A stretch of DNA of 64,000 bases from Campylobacter suis (GCF_905120475.1 NZ_CAJHOE010000002.1:62001-126000); one strand, 5' to 3'; shown: positions 12,373 to 22,863, counted from the first letter of the stretch. Numbers and translations: made by a program. Notes: generated from the letters alone by a model not told the origin.

Positions 12373-13314
12373 TTATTTGTTCTCTTCATAAACTCCGATA
12401 CTTAAAATTTTATCTAGCCGAGTTGATACAAGCTCATCTATCTCAAGCTTTTCAAGCTTTTCAAGCTCATTTACAAAGTACTCACCAAGTGCCTTTGCTG
12501 CGCTATTTTTATCGCGGTGAGCTCCATTTACAGGCTCAGCTATGACATCATCTATAAGATTTAAAGACTTAAGGTCATCAGCAGTTATCTTCATCACTTT
12601 TGTAGCCTGCTCTTGTTTACTTGGGTCATTCCAAAGTATCGCGGCACAGCCCTCAGGCGAAATAACAGAAAAAACTGAATTTTTCATCATCGCCAAGCGA
12701 TCAGCCACACCTATGGCCAAAGCACCACCACTTCCGCCTTCGCCTATCACAACAGCTATGGTTGGTGTTTTGAGATTTGCAAATTCAAATAAATTTCTAG
12801 CTATTGCTTCACTTTGCCCTCTCTCTTCTGCTCCTACACCAGGATATGCACCTGGAGTGTCTATCAGAAATAGTATAGGTAAGTTAAATTTTTCAGCCAT
12901 TTTTGCAACTCTAAGTGCCTTTCGATAACCCTCAGGATGTGGCATACCAAAGTTGCGTTTTAATTTATTTTTTGTTCCCCTGCCCTTTTGCTCGCCGATA
13001 ACAACAACTTTCTTGCCAGCCAAATATCCGATAAAGCAAACTATGGCAGGATCATCACGATATGCTCTATCGCCGTGAATTTCATAGTAATCATTAAGCA
13101 AAAGCTTAACATAGTCAATAGAGTAAGGTCTGTCAGGATGACGCGCCAGCTGAAGTCTTTGGTATTCATTTAGGTTTTTATAGACCTTATTTACCTCTTT
13201 TTCAAGATTCTTATTTAAAATTTCAACCGCGTGCTCGTCGCCTTTGATTTTTGCACTTGCAATATCATCGTCTATTTGCTTGATACTCTTTTCAAAGTCT
13301 AGATAGCTTGACAT
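12373..13314 (-). CDS. accA: Acetyl-CoA carboxylase carboxyltransferase subunit alpha
   Basis: A 313-residue subunit that, with AccD, transfers the carboxyl group from biotin to acetyl-CoA to give malonyl-CoA. Recognisable blocks include [32 protein letters not shown], and the glycine-rich oxyanion region [18 protein letters not shown]. Length is normal. Its ATG overlaps the fabF TAA by one base (TAATG), tying malonyl-CoA supply to elongation. Confidence 0.96.
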   Translation of the reverse strand: MSSYLDFEKSIKQIDDDIASAKIKGDEHAVEILNKNLEKEVNKVYKNLNEYQRLQLARHPDRPYSIDYVKLLLNDYYEIHGDRAYRDDPAIVCFIGYLAGKKVVVIGEQKGRGTKNKLKRNFGMPHPEGYRKALRVAKMAEKFNLPILFLIDTPGAYPGVGAEERGQSEAIARNLFEFANLKTPTIAVVIGEGGSGGALAIGVADRLAMMKNSVFSVISPEGCAAILWNDPSKQEQATKVMKITADDLKSLNLIDDVIAEPVNGAHRDKNSAAKALGEYFVNELEKLEKLEIDELVSTRLDKILSIGVYEENK

Positions 13315-14525
13315 TACTTAACCTTTTTGAAAATAACCGATCCGTTTGTTCCACCAAAGCCAAAAGAGTTGCTCATTATGGCATTTAATTCTGCCCTTCT
13401 AGCAACATTTGGAACATAGTCAAGATCGCACTCAGGGTCGGCTGTAAACTGATTTATAGTAGGAGGTATGATACTATCGCGCATAGCCATCAACGAGATA
13501 ACAGCTTCTATCGCACCTGCACCACCTAAGCAGTGGCCAGTTTGACCCTTGGTAGAGCTTACCGGTGGGGTGTTGCTACCAAAAATTTCTTTTAATGCAG
13601 CAGTTTCATTCTTATCATTTGTCGGAGTTGAAGTACCATGCGCATTTACATAGTCTATCTTGATATCGCCAGCCATTTTAAGAGCTTGTTTCATTGCACT
13701 TACTGGACCTTCAAGGGTAGGCGCTGTTATATGATGAGCATCGCCACTTTCGCCAAATCCAACTATCTCAGCGTAAATTTTTGCCCCTCTAGCTTTTGCA
13801 CTCTCATACTCCTCAAGAACAAGTGCTCCTGCTCCCTCTCCCATCACAAAACCATCTCTTTCGCCATCAAATGGTCTTGAAGCATGCTGCGGATCGTCAT
13901 TTCTTGTAGAAAGTGCCTTCATCGCAGCAAAACCGCCGACGCCAACACCGCATATCGTAGCCTCAGCACCAACAACAAGCATTTTCTCGGCTTGTCCTAG
14001 CATTATACATTTAGCACCTTGTGATATGGCGTGAGTTCCTGCTGCACAGGCTGTTACGCTTGATAAATTTGGACCCTTAAGTCCGTGGTTTATCGAAACT
14101 ATACCGCCAAGCATATTAACAAGCGCAGATGGAATGAAAAATGGCGAAATTCTCTTAACGCCTTTTTCCATTAATATTTGTGAATTTTTTTCTATATTTG
14201 GCAAGCCACCTATTCCAGCAGCTGAGCTTACGCCAAACATATCGGCGTCAAAGTCTGTTAAATTTGCATCTTCGATAGCCTCTTGTGAAGCCTTGATACC
14301 AAGCTGTATAAAACGATCGACCTTTTTAACTTCCTTGCCATCCATAATTGTGTTTGGATCAAAGTCTGTTATCTCAGCTGCTATTTGAACAGGAAAGTCT
14401 GTTACATCAAATGATGTTATGCGTTTTACGCCACTTTTCCCCTCACAAATAGCCTTAAATGAGCTCTCTTTATCAAGCCCAAGCGCGTTGATCATGCCGA
14501 TGCCTGTTACTACAACTCGTTTCAA
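13314..14525 (-). CDS. fabF: 3-oxoacyl-ACP synthase II
   Basis: A 403-residue elongating condensing enzyme. The active-site Cys lies in [11 protein letters not shown] near residue 160; the two catalytic histidines are in [11 protein letters not shown] and [13 protein letters not shown]; the glycine-rich end is [12 protein letters not shown]. Length is typical of FabF. It lies between acpP upstream and accA downstream. Confidence 0.97.
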   Translation of the reverse strand: MKRVVVTGIGMINALGLDKESSFKAICEGKSGVKRITSFDVTDFPVQIAAEITDFDPNTIMDGKEVKKVDRFIQLGIKASQEAIEDANLTDFDADMFGVSSAAGIGGLPNIEKNSQILMEKGVKRISPFFIPSALVNMLGGIVSINHGLKGPNLSSVTACAAGTHAISQGAKCIMLGQAEKMLVVGAEATICGVGVGGFAAMKALSTRNDDPQHASRPFDGERDGFVMGEGAGALVLEEYESAKARGAKIYAEIVGFGESGDAHHITAPTLEGPVSAMKQALKMAGDIKIDYVNAHGTSTPTNDKNETAALKEIFGSNTPPVSSTKGQTGHCLGGAGAIEAVISLMAMRDSIIPPTINQFTADPECDLDYVPNVARRAELNAIMSNSFGFGGTNGSVIFKKVK

Positions 14526-14566
14526 TGCTTCTCCTTAGTTTTAAGTAAAGTAAGTAAATTTTGAGA

Positions 14567-14800
14567 TTACTTGCCTATTTTTTCTACATAAGTTACTACA
14601 TCAGAGATACTTATAAGCTTTTCAGCTTCACCATCTGGGATCTCTATGCCAAATTTTTCCTCAAGTGCCATAACAAGCTCAACCACATCAAGACTATCAG
14701 CACCCAAGTCCTCTATGATTTTTGATTCAAGCTTTACAGCATCTGGTTCAACGCTAAGTTGCTCTACAACCACATCTCTTACATCATCAAATATTGCCAT
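14567..14800 (-). CDS. acpP: Acyl carrier protein
   Basis: A 77-residue acidic helical protein. The phosphopantetheine attachment serine is Ser36 in [13 protein letters not shown]. It carries growing acyl chains for FabF and FabG encoded beside it. A GGAG ribosome-binding site precedes the ATG. Confidence 0.97.
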   Translation of the reverse strand: MAIFDDVRDVVVEQLSVEPDAVKLESKIIEDLGADSLDVVELVMALEEKFGIEIPDGEAEKLISISDVVTYVEKIGK

Positions 14801-14858
14801 TTTTGTTCTCCTTATAAAAAATCGCCACTATTTTATAATATTTAAGCTTAAATTAGCC

Positions 14859-15602
14859 CTACATATAAAGTCCGCCGTTTATTTTAAGCACCTCACCAGT
14901 CGTGTAAGTCGCATAATCGCTCAGCAAAAATGCCACGCCATAAGCTACCTCTTCGGCACTTCCCATGCGTTTTAACGGTATATTTTGCTCATAACTTGCA
15001 CGCACTTCATCGCTTAAAACAGCTGTCATTTCAGTTTCTATAAATCCCGGAGTTATAGCGTTAAAACGCACATTTCTACTAGCTCCCTCTTTGGCAAAGC
15101 TCTTGCTCATCGCTATCATTCCCCCCTTGCTCGCAGAGTAATTTACCTGTCCAGCATTTCCCATCTCGCCAACGATTGAGGCGATATTTACAACTGAACC
15201 AAAGCGTTTTTTACTCATCACTTTTAACGCCTCTCTACATCCTATAAACGCACTTGTTAAGTTTGCATCTATCACGCCCGTAAATTCATCTGTTTTCATG
15301 CGGAGTGCTAGTTTGTCATTAGTAATGCCTGCGTTATTTACAAGGTAACTAAGCTCACCATCGCATTCAACTATCAAATTTATAGCCTTTATGAACTCAT
15401 CTTCATCTGTTACATCAAATTTCACAACCGCAGCCTGTCCGCCAGCAGCTACGATCTCGCTCATCAAAGCGTCTGCTATCTCTGGTTTTGAGCGGTAATT
15501 TATCCATACTTTTAGACCCATTTGAGCTAAAATTTTAGCTATTTGAGCACCTATGCCACGGCTAGCACCTGTGATTAAAACATTTTTTCCTGAAAATTTC
15601 AT
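14859..15602 (-). CDS. fabG: 3-oxoacyl-ACP reductase
   Basis: A 247-residue short-chain dehydrogenase doing the NADPH-dependent first reduction of each elongation cycle. The cofactor loop TGASRGIGAQ is at 11-20, NNAG at 89-92, and the catalytic Ser142, Tyr155 and Lys159 are all in place. It is the first gene of the fabG-acpP-fabF-accA block. Confidence 0.96.
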   Translation of the reverse strand: MKFSGKNVLITGASRGIGAQIAKILAQMGLKVWINYRSKPEIADALMSEIVAAGGQAAVVKFDVTDEDEFIKAINLIVECDGELSYLVNNAGITNDKLALRMKTDEFTGVIDANLTSAFIGCREALKVMSKKRFGSVVNIASIVGEMGNAGQVNYSASKGGMIAMSKSFAKEGASRNVRFNAITPGFIETEMTAVLSDEVRASYEQNIPLKRMGSAEEVAYGVAFLLSDYATYTTGEVLKINGGLYM

Positions 15603-15616
15603 TTTTTATCCTTTTA

Positions 15617-16063
15617 TTAATTTTTCTCTATTGAAACGCCTCTTAGTCCGATATTACATTTTGATTTTGGATCAAGGCTGTATGATATGCTTGTGATTTT
15701 GCCGGTAACTATGTAGTTTTTGCCTTTGCTTAGAGTTGCGATATTATCGGCACTTGCAGATCCTGGCACATAGGTGATATCTGCACTATTTGACTTAAAT
15801 GAAGCGGTGTTGCCAAGCAGTGTATGAGATGATATGTTGGTTAGTTTGGCTTTAAATTTTATCATTTTTTCATTGTAGTTTTGAACCGCTCTTGCTTCAT
15901 TTTCTTTCCACTCCTTACATATCACATTTGGCTCTATCTCTGTTGCAAGCACTGCACCGCTAGTAACTTTGTTAATACTATTTAGAGCATTTGAAACCTC
16001 GGCACAACCAGCAAAAACTCCAGCCAAGGCAACAGCTAAACTAAATTTTAAATACCTTTTCAT
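15617..16063 (-). CDS. Putative outer-membrane lipoprotein, OB-fold-like
   Basis: A 148-residue protein with a lipoprotein signal peptide; the lipobox VFAGC puts the lipidated Cys at residue 20. The rest (about 50-148) is beta-rich and resembles OB-fold tRNA_anti-like putative lipoproteins, with NYNEKMIKFKAKLTNIS and GKNYIVTGKITSIS. That family assignment is weak. It lies 14 bases upstream of fabG and could share its transcript, though no functional link is evident. Confidence 0.65.
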   Translation of the reverse strand: MKRYLKFSLAVALAGVFAGCAEVSNALNSINKVTSGAVLATEIEPNVICKEWKENEARAVQNYNEKMIKFKAKLTNISSHTLLGNTASFKSNSADITYVPGSASADNIATLSKGKNYIVTGKITSISYSLDPKSKCNIGLRGVSIEKN

Positions 16064-16121
16064 CTTTTTCCTTTGTATTTTATTTTTTAAACATATAAAT
16101 TTAACAAATTTTAGGTTAATT

Positions 16122-16673
16122 TTACAAATTTTTTAAAATTTCATCGGTTGTTTTTACATCCGCAAAAATTCCATTCATCGCAGCCATAAATGCTATGTGA
16201 GCGGTATTTGCGTCTATCTTTGTGCCGTTAAACTCAAGCTCTTTTGTGGTGCAAGCATCATGAGCCAGACTCACGCTAAAGCCCTTTGCAACGGCTGAAC
16301 GCACGCTAGTATCTATACACATGTGACTCATCATGCCGCAAATTACGAGATTTTTAATATCTAAGCGTTCTAGCTCATATCCTAGTTCAGTGTTTAAAAA
16401 TGCGTCTGGAAAATGCTTTATAACTACAAATTCGCCATCTTTTGGCGTTAATAGCTCATGTATTTGCACGCCGTTTGTATTTGGTGCGAAAAATGGAGCA
16501 TTTTCGCCCTCAAAAATATGCTGAACATGAAAAATCGGCGCATCTAGCTGTCTAAATTTTTCAAGCAAAGCTTTTGCATTTTGTGCTGCCTTTATCGGCT
16601 CGTAAAGCTCGGATTTGCCGCCTTGAAAATAGTCATTTTGTATGTCTATTATTACAAGTGCTGTATCTTTCAT
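16122..16673 (-). CDS. Isochorismatase-family cysteine hydrolase
   Basis: A 183-residue alpha/beta hydrolase of the isochorismatase/nicotinamidase superfamily. The catalytic triad is visible as Asp10 (VIIDIQNDYF), Lys86 (VVIKHFPDAF) and Cys119 (GMMSHMCIDTS). No partner domain or siderophore gene is nearby, so isochorismate itself is an unlikely substrate; an amide hydrolase is more probable. It sits 24 bases downstream of gpmI on the same strand. Confidence 0.82.
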   Translation of the reverse strand: MKDTALVIIDIQNDYFQGGKSELYEPIKAAQNAKALLEKFRQLDAPIFHVQHIFEGENAPFFAPNTNGVQIHELLTPKDGEFVVIKHFPDAFLNTELGYELERLDIKNLVICGMMSHMCIDTSVRSAVAKGFSVSLAHDACTTKELEFNGTKIDANTAHIAFMAAMNGIFADVKTTDEILKNL

Positions 16674-16697
16674 CTTTTCTCCTTTATTAGTTTAGTT

Positions 16698-18164
16698 TTA
16701 AAATATCGCTTCGTTCATCTCGCTTGGTTTTTCAAGTCCCATGCACTTTAGCACGCTTGCTGCGATGTTGCTAAGCCCCATGCCACTTTTTAGCTCACTC
16801 ACGCCATCAGCCATCACGAAACAATACACATCAAAAGTCGTGTGATTTGTCAGCATTTCACCGCTCTCATCACGCATAGCCTCGCAGTTGCCGTGATCGC
16901 TAGTTTGGATATATGCGTAGTTTTTCTCTTTTGCTTTGTTTATGATTTTGCCAAGGCACTCATCAACTGCCTCAACCGCACTAACCGCCGCGTCAAAATC
17001 GCCCGTATGCCCTACCATATCGCCGTTTGCAAAATTTACCACGATAAAGTCATATCCCGCCTCCATCGCCTTTAACACAGCCTCGCACACCTCATAAGCA
17101 CTCATTTGTGGCTTTTCATCGTAGGTTTTTACCTTTGGGCTTGGCACTAGGATATGGGTTTCGTTTAGCTCCGCCTCCTCAACTCCGCCGTTAAAGAAAA
17201 ATGTCACGTGGGCGTATTTTTCGGTTTCTGCGGTGTGAAACTGCGTTTTACCAGCCTTTGCGATGACATTTGCAAGGGTGTTTTGCAAATTTTCTTTTGG
17301 GATTAAAACTGGATAGGTAAATTTCGCGTCATACTCTGTCATAGTGATTAGATTTTTAACTACAAATTTTCGCTCAAACTCGCTAAAACTCTCACCCCCA
17401 AACGCACTCACAAGCTCACGCATACGATCATTTCTAAAATTTATAAATATCACGCCATCATCTTTGCCAATGCCCTTAAAATCACCAAAACAAGCAGGCT
17501 CTATAAACTCATCAAGCTCATCATTTTCATAGCGTGAGTTTATGTACTCGCTTGGCTTTTTGCTAAGTGGCTCTAACACCCCAAAATACGCGTCATACGC
17601 CGCTTTTACTCTCTCAAAGCGATTATCCCTATCCATAGCATAAAAGCGACCGCAAATGGTTGAAATTTTCATCTTTTGCTCGGCTGATTTTACAAACTCA
17701 AAGGCTGATTTTGGCGATACATCGCGACCATCTGTGATGATGTGAGCGTGTGCGTCACAGCCATTTTGCAGGGCTAAATCATACATAGCGTGAAAGTGGT
17801 CAAGGTGCGAATGCACTCCGCCGTCTGAGTAAAGCCCGATGATGTGAATACTCTTACAAGTTTTAAACATTTTGCATAAATTTTCATCGGTTTTAAAGTC
17901 GCCATTTTGAAAAGCTAAGTCAATTTTTACCAAATTTTGATATAAAACTCGCCCACTTCCGATACTCATATGTCCTACTTCTGAGTTGCCCATTTGTCCA
18001 TCTGGCAAACCCACGGCAAGTCCAGAAGTCTTTATCAAAGTATTTGGCGTGTTTTTAATCAGCCACTCATAAGTTGGCTTTTTAGCTGCGGCAAATGCGT
18101 TGAAATTTTCACTTTCGTTGTGTCCTATGCCATCAGTTATCACAAGTATGGTTTTTTGTGCCAT
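16698..18164 (-). CDS. gpmI: 2,3-bisphosphoglycerate-independent phosphoglycerate mutase
   Basis: A 488-residue Mn-dependent enzyme of the alkaline phosphatase superfamily that interconverts 3- and 2-phosphoglycerate. Asp11 ([10 protein letters not shown]) and the phosphorylated Ser61 ([14 protein letters not shown]) are intact; the second metal cluster appears as TSDHGNCE. It is divergent from mraY with a 74-base gap. Confidence 0.95.
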   Translation of the reverse strand: MAQKTILVITDGIGHNESENFNAFAAAKKPTYEWLIKNTPNTLIKTSGLAVGLPDGQMGNSEVGHMSIGSGRVLYQNLVKIDLAFQNGDFKTDENLCKMFKTCKSIHIIGLYSDGGVHSHLDHFHAMYDLALQNGCDAHAHIITDGRDVSPKSAFEFVKSAEQKMKISTICGRFYAMDRDNRFERVKAAYDAYFGVLEPLSKKPSEYINSRYENDELDEFIEPACFGDFKGIGKDDGVIFINFRNDRMRELVSAFGGESFSEFERKFVVKNLITMTEYDAKFTYPVLIPKENLQNTLANVIAKAGKTQFHTAETEKYAHVTFFFNGGVEEAELNETHILVPSPKVKTYDEKPQMSAYEVCEAVLKAMEAGYDFIVVNFANGDMVGHTGDFDAAVSAVEAVDECLGKIINKAKEKNYAYIQTSDHGNCEAMRDESGEMLTNHTTFDVYCFVMADGVSELKSGMGLSNIAASVLKCMGLEKPSEMNEAIF

Positions 18165-18196
18165 TTTTGCTCCAAATTTATCATTTTTTTAGTAGC

Positions 18197-18202
18197 ATTA
18201 TA
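18197..18202 (-). promoter_or_regulatory. -10 box of the gpmI promoter
   Basis: TATAAT on the minus strand 33 bases before the gpmI ATG, in the gap shared with mraY. Confidence 0.55.
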
Positions 18203-18238
18203 CTAAAATTAGCCTTTTTAAAAATAAAGGGCAAAAAT

Positions 18239-19294
18239 TTGTTTTCGTATTTTGGGCTTAATCTTTTTCAATACATTACCGTTCGTGCTGGCTTTGCGTT
18301 TTTTATTGCGTTTTCACTTACAATTTATCTTATGCCAAAATTTATACGCTGGGCAAAGGCAAAAAACGCCAATCAACCAATCTATGAACTAGCTCCGCAA
18401 ACTCACCAACAAAAGGGCAAAACACCCACAATGGGTGGCGTTGTATTTGTCATGACAGCCGTGATCTCAAGCATTCTTTGTGCAAAGCTTGATAATGGCT
18501 ATGTTTTGATAGGAATTTTAACGCTTGTGCTGTTTTGTTTTATCGGGCTTTTGGATGATTACTCAAAGATAGTAGGCAAAAAAAACCACGCAGGACTCAG
18601 CCCCAAAGCCAAAATGATACTTCTTAGCCTTTTTTCAGTAGTCGTGTGTGCTTCGCTTTATTTTTTCACTTCACTTGGTGGGGAAATTTTCTTACCGTTT
18701 TATAAATTTCCCATTGTAAATTTGGGCTTTTTTGCTATATTTTTTTGGATTTTAGTTATTGTAGCGAGTTCAAATTCTGTAAACTTAACAGACGGACTTG
18801 ATGGACTTGCTGCTGTTCCAGCGATATTTTCACTCCTTACTTTGGGCGTTTTTGCCTATCTTAGTGGGCACGCAGTTTTTAGCTCCTATCTATTTTTGCC
18901 AAAAGTTTTACAGCTTGGTGAAGTGATTATCATCGCCGCGGCACTTGTTGGCTCTTTGATGGGGTTTTTATGGTTTAACTGCTATCCTGCTCAAGTTTTT
19001 ATGGGAGATAGTGGAAGTCTTAGTATAGGTGCTTTCATAGGGTATATGGGCATTGTTAGTAAAAATGAATTTTTACTCCTACTAGTTGGTTTTGTCTTTG
19101 TTGTAGAAACTCTTAGCGTGATACTTCAGACCACAAGCTACAAATACCGAAACAAAAAGCGTATATTTTTAATGGCGCCGATCCATCATCATTTTGAGAT
19201 GAAAGGCTGGGCGGAAAATAAGATAATCATTCGCTTTTGGATCATCGCACTTTTGGCAAATTTAGTCGCACTCATTGCGTTAAAGCTAAGATAA
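18239..19294 (+). CDS. mraY: Phospho-MurNAc-pentapeptide transferase
   Basis: A 351-residue integral membrane enzyme that makes lipid I. Conserved cytoplasmic blocks are present: [37 protein letters not shown] and the histidine-rich [11 protein letters not shown]. About ten membrane segments are expected. The frame is open back to an ATG at 18158, but that would overlap gpmI; TTG at 18239 with AAGGG 7 bases upstream gives [18 protein letters not shown], the family's usual start. Confidence 0.93.
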   Translation: MFSYFGLNLFQYITVRAGFAFFIAFSLTIYLMPKFIRWAKAKNANQPIYELAPQTHQQKGKTPTMGGVVFVMTAVISSILCAKLDNGYVLIGILTLVLFCFIGLLDDYSKIVGKKNHAGLSPKAKMILLSLFSVVVCASLYFFTSLGGEIFLPFYKFPIVNLGFFAIFFWILVIVASSNSVNLTDGLDGLAAVPAIFSLLTLGVFAYLSGHAVFSSYLFLPKVLQLGEVIIIAAALVGSLMGFLWFNCYPAQVFMGDSGSLSIGAFIGYMGIVSKNEFLLLLVGFVFVVETLSVILQTTSYKYRNKKRIFLMAPIHHHFEMKGWAENKIIIRFWIIALLANLVALIALKLR

Positions 19295-19297
19295 ATA

Positions 19298-19326
19298 TTG
19301 ACATTGTAAGAAAATTTTACTATACT
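19298..19326 (+). promoter_or_regulatory. Near-consensus sigma70 promoter for the SnoaL-like gene
   Basis: TTGACA (19298-19303), a 17-base spacer, then TATACT (19321-19326). A perfect -35 is unusual in Campylobacter. It starts 4 bases after the mraY stop. An 8-bp hairpin (GTTGTAAT 19334-19341 with ATTACAAC 19349-19356) lies in the resulting leader. Confidence 0.75.
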
Positions 19327-19379
19327 TTGGTTCGTTGTAATTTTTTATATTACAACCAAAAAATTTTAAAGGACTGAGT

Positions 19380-19820
19380 ATGAAAAAAATTTTCATGAGC
19401 ATGGTAATGTTGGTGGCACTTTCACCCCTTTTTGCACAACAAAGCTTGCAAGAGCAAAACAAAGCACTCGTGACTGAGTTTTGGAATAAGCTGTTTAACG
19501 AGCATAAGCTAGAAATGATAGATAAGCTCATCGTTGATGACTACATCCAGCACAACCCATTTTATAAAGATGGAAAGCAGACTATCAAGGACGGACTAAC
19601 TGGCTTTTTTAAAGAATTTCCACAAAGTAGCGCCGAGATAAAACGCGTCACAGCAGATGGCGATCTAGTCTATATCCACAACCATATCAAGCTACATAAA
19701 GATGATCGCGGACAGGCTGCGATGGATATTTTCCGTGTAAAAGATGGCAAGATAGTAGAGCACTGGGACATCATCCAAGACATACCAGAAAAGAGCGAAA
19801 ACAACAATACAATGTTTTAA
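19380..19820 (+). CDS. Secreted SnoaL-like (NTF2-fold) protein
   Basis: A 146-residue protein with a signal peptide (MKKIFMSMVMLVALSPLFA, cleavage likely just after). The mature part is a single SnoaL/NTF2-like cone: helices around ALVTEFWNKLFNEHKLEMIDK, then DDYIQHNPFYKDGK and VDIFRVKDGKIVEHWD-type strands (here MDIFRVKDGKIVEHWDIIQD). This matches the family annotated as SnoaL-like aldol-condensation-catalysing enzymes, but no reaction is established. It lies between mraY and murD with its own promoter. Confidence 0.78.
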   Translation: MKKIFMSMVMLVALSPLFAQQSLQEQNKALVTEFWNKLFNEHKLEMIDKLIVDDYIQHNPFYKDGKQTIKDGLTGFFKEFPQSSAEIKRVTADGDLVYIHNHIKLHKDDRGQAAMDIFRVKDGKIVEHWDIIQDIPEKSENNNTMF

Positions 19821-19887
19821 AATTTAAATCCATTTTGTGAATTTTATGTTAAAATCGCAGTTAAAATTTACAAAAAACGGATGAATT

Positions 19888-21093
19888 ATGAAAAAAAGCT
19901 TATTTGGCTATGGCGGCACGATAAAAGCCATCGCAAAAAGCGGTGGCTGGGACATTTATGATGATAAATTTAGCGAGATTTCTACCGATGAGTTTGGCAA
20001 CACACTTTTGCCAGTAAGCGAGTTTAAGGCAGAAAACTCAAAGCTTGAGATTACAACGCCCGGCATCGCACCAAGCCATGAGCTTATCAAAAAAGCTAAA
20101 AATTTGATAAGCGAATATGACTATTTTTATGAAAAATACGCTAAAAATTTACCCTTTTGTATCTGGATAAGTGGCACAAATGGTAAGACCACGACTACAA
20201 AAATGATGCAGCATCTGCTTGAAAAACAAGGCTCTGCAATGGGTGGAAATGTCGGCACGCCACTAGCCAAGCTTGACCCACAAGCAAAAATTTGGATACT
20301 AGAAACTAGCTCATTTACTATGCACTACTCAAACACCGCAAAGCCTGATATTTACGTGCTTTTGCCTATCACGCCAGATCATCTTAGCTGGCATGGCGAT
20401 TTTAATGAGTATGAAAAAGCAAAGCTAAAGCCACTTGGTATGATGAGCGAAAACGGCGTGGCTATCGTACCAAAAGCATACGAAAAAACGCCTACAAAAG
20501 CCTGTGTGATAAGCTATGAAAATGAAGCGGATTTGGCTAAATTTTGTGGTGCAGATGAGAGCGAGATAGCTTTTAAAACGCCGTTTTTAATGGACGCTCT
20601 TTTAGCTCTTGCGGTGGAGAAAATTTTACTAGATAAGTGCGATGTTGGCGCTTTACATAGCTTTGTTATCGAGCCAAATAAGCTTGAAGAGTTTAGCGAT
20701 AAATTTGGGCGAGTTTGGGTAAATGACACGAAGGCTACAAACATCGACGCGAGTATCCAGGCGATAAAAAGATACGCAAATAAAAGCATTCATCTCATCT
20801 TGGGTGGCGATGATAAGGGCGTGGATATGAGTCCGGTTTTTGATAGCCTTGAAGGGCTTGATGTGCGAGTGTATGCGATTGGCTCAAATGCTCAAAAACT
20901 AGCTACTTTAAGTGAGAAATTTGGCATAAAGTGCGTTAAATGCGATATTTTACAAAATGCCGTAAATGAAATTTCAAAATCGCTTAAAAATGATGAAGTA
21001 GCACTTCTTAGCCCGGCCTGTGCAAGTTTGGATCAGTTTAAAAGCTATGCCGAACGAGGTGATAAATTTAAGGAATTTGTGGCACAACTTTGA
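19888..21093 (+). CDS. murD: UDP-MurNAc-L-alanine:D-glutamate ligase
   Basis: A 401-residue Mur ligase adding D-glutamate to the stem peptide. The P-loop GTNGKT is at residues 96-101, ITPDHLSWHGDFNEYEKAK forms the central-domain motif, and VWVNDTKATNIDA with GGDDKGVD marks the C-terminal domain. Somewhat shorter than E. coli MurD (438), as is usual in epsilonproteobacteria. It would follow mraY directly but for the SnoaL-like gene. Confidence 0.94.
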   Translation: MKKSLFGYGGTIKAIAKSGGWDIYDDKFSEISTDEFGNTLLPVSEFKAENSKLEITTPGIAPSHELIKKAKNLISEYDYFYEKYAKNLPFCIWISGTNGKTTTTKMMQHLLEKQGSAMGGNVGTPLAKLDPQAKIWILETSSFTMHYSNTAKPDIYVLLPITPDHLSWHGDFNEYEKAKLKPLGMMSENGVAIVPKAYEKTPTKACVISYENEADLAKFCGADESEIAFKTPFLMDALLALAVEKILLDKCDVGALHSFVIEPNKLEEFSDKFGRVWVNDTKATNIDASIQAIKRYANKSIHLILGGDDKGVDMSPVFDSLEGLDVRVYAIGSNAQKLATLSEKFGIKCVKCDILQNAVNEISKSLKNDEVALLSPACASLDQFKSYAERGDKFKEFVAQL

Positions 21094-21143
21094 TAAATTT
21101 ACAAAATATTTTAAATTTAAGCAAAAAATTATATTTACTGTTG

Positions 21144-21149
21144 TATAAT
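21144..21149 (+). promoter_or_regulatory. -10 box of the tRNA-Phe promoter
   Basis: TATAAT preceded by TG, 18 bases before the mature tRNA 5' end. Confidence 0.6.
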
Positions 21150-21166
21150 CACACTTCTTTTTAGGT

Positions 21167-21242
21167 GGTTGGATAGCTCAGTCGGTAGAGCAGCAGACTG
21201 AAAATCTGCGTGTCGGCAGTTCGATTCTGCCTCTAACCACCA
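21167..21242 (+). tRNA. tRNA-Phe (anticodon GAA)
   Basis: A 76-base cloverleaf. Acceptor GGTTGGA pairs with TCTAACC (one G-U). Anticodon loop CTGAAAA places GAA at 21200-21202. T-arm GGCAG TTCGATT CTGCC is intact, and the terminal CCA is encoded. Its 3' end is directly followed by sequence shared with the tmRNA 3' flank, and an integrase pseudogene begins 217 bases downstream, as expected for an integration target. Confidence 0.96.
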
Positions 21243-21250
21243 TTTAAGCT
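21237..21250 (+). repeat. Shared 3'-flank repeat, tRNA-Phe copy
   Basis: CCACCATTTAAGCT spans the tRNA CCA end and the first 8 bases beyond it. The identical 14 bases occur inverted at the tmRNA 3' end (23008-23021). Similarity continues more loosely past it (TTAAGTT, TCAAT, CC). Possibly the attachment-site edge of related elements. Confidence 0.6.
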
Positions 21251-21458
21251 TTTTTAAGTTTCAATCCTTTCTTTTTAGTTCTATTAAATACCATTTTTAG
21301 GGCTTTTTAGCTTAAAACCTTTCTATTGCGTTTTATTTGAAGTCATTTGTTATATAATGTTTTTAATTCAATTAAGAAGGGTATAACTAGGGGGCTTTTT
21401 TAAATTAAGGGGCTTTTCTTTAAAAAATCATCTCAAAACATCGAAACAAAGGGAAGTT

Positions 21459-22299
21459 ATGGCAAACATATCAAAGGCAAATCTGCAAAACAAAGACATT
21501 AGAAACCTAAAACCTGCTAATCTTAGAAAGAAAATAGCAATTGGTAACCCAAAATAGTTATATCTTTGGATATATCCTAGCAGTATGAAAACATTTTTTC
21601 TAAAACTAGCTGATGAGAAGGTTTATAAGCTTGATGAATTTAGAGATAGCATTTACGGCGTTAGCGAAGCTAGAAAAGATGCTTTAAAAATATTAAAAGA
21701 GCTTGCAAGTGGTAAAGATTTAGATACTATCAAGGGTAAAAGCAACAAATATAAATTCAAAAGCTTGTTTCAAACCTATCTTGATGGCAAAATTTCAAAA
21801 GGTTTAAACCCTAGTTACACAGACAAAATCAAAGGGCATTTTGCCCATTATATCTTGCCAAAAATAGGCGAAATAGATGCAAAGGACATAAAATATAGCA
21901 CTTTGCGTGATATATTAGTGCCAATTTTCAATCCAAACAACCCTGCTCAGTCAAGACTTCGCACGATACACGAGATCATCACGCATCTACACGCCATATT
22001 TAGCATAGCTATCAAAGATGATTATATAGCAAAAGATCCAAAGTTTTGGCTTATCAGATGAGTTTTTAACAGCTAAAAAGTTTGCACAGAAAAATAACAT
22101 CAGCACAAATATGCCAGCACTTACTGATGAGCAGACATTAAAAGAATTTCTAAGTGATTTAAAAAATGATGTAAAAATGGACTTTCAAACCAAAAACGCA
22201 CTGTATCTGCAAATTTTAACATCTAACCGACCAGCAAACACAGCAGCTGCAAAATGGCGAGATATAGATTTAGAAAAAGGTATATTAGTTATACTCTAA
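21459..22299 (+). pseudogene. Degenerate tyrosine-recombinase integrase (copy 1, next to tRNA-Phe)
   Basis: The frame starts at ATG 21459 (MANISKANLQNKDIRNLKP). It is broken by TAG at 21555-21557, where copy 2 has GNPKEL and this copy has GNPK-stop-L. A second lesion is a frameshift near 22054-22061, after which the reading resumes through LTDEQTLKEFLSDL and TSNRPANTAAAKWRDID. The latter holds the first catalytic Arg. The gene stops abruptly at 22299 before the HxxR and Tyr parts of the active site, so it cannot make a working recombinase. Confidence 0.85.
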
Positions 22300-22863
22300 A
22301 TATCTATCTTTTACAGCAATTTGCAAAGCATTTTCAACGTGTTTGATCGATCTATGCAATGTTTCAAGTCTGCTTTTGGTTGGGTTGTCTGGATTAAAGA
22401 TAGAGTTACAAATTTCATATAGCTCACTGTATTTTATATCCTTGACATCTTTATTGGCAAGCTTTGGCATGAAGTATTTATCATTTGTTCTGCAAGCTCT
22501 TTTAACATAGTCTTGTGTATCGCCCTTAGCAAGAAGCTTTAGAGTATAAGCACTGAATAAATTTTTAAAAATATATTTCTCATCCCCTCCTTTAATCTGA
22601 TCCATATTCTTACCACTTTCAAGCTCTTTTATTAGTTTATTTGCTTCTTTGCGTGCTTCTACTACGCCATATATGCCATCCCTAAACTCTTTTAGCTTTA
22701 GGATTTTGTTATAATATTTTATAAAAAAACTCTTTATGCCATTTGGGTTAATATAGATATATAGCTCCTTTGGGTTACCCACGGCTTTTTTATATCGCTT
22801 GTCTTTTGATTGCAAAAATGTAAGATCTTTATCTATAAGTGTTTGTGAGGCTATATTTGGAAT
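22285..22863 (-). pseudogene. Degenerate tyrosine-recombinase integrase (copy 2, next to tmRNA)
   Basis: A paralogue of copy 1 on the opposite strand: EFRDGIYGVVEARKEANK here against EFRDSIYGVSEARKDALK there. Reading in frame from 22863 gives IPNIASQTLIDKDLTFLQ before the part with VGNPKELYIYINPNG. The codon at 22863-22861 is ATT, sitting exactly where AAGGAG (22874-22869) calls for a start, so the ATG seems lost. The protein ends at AVKDRYLEYN, just where the catalytic domain would begin. Only the arm-binding and SAM-like domains survive. Confidence 0.82.
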
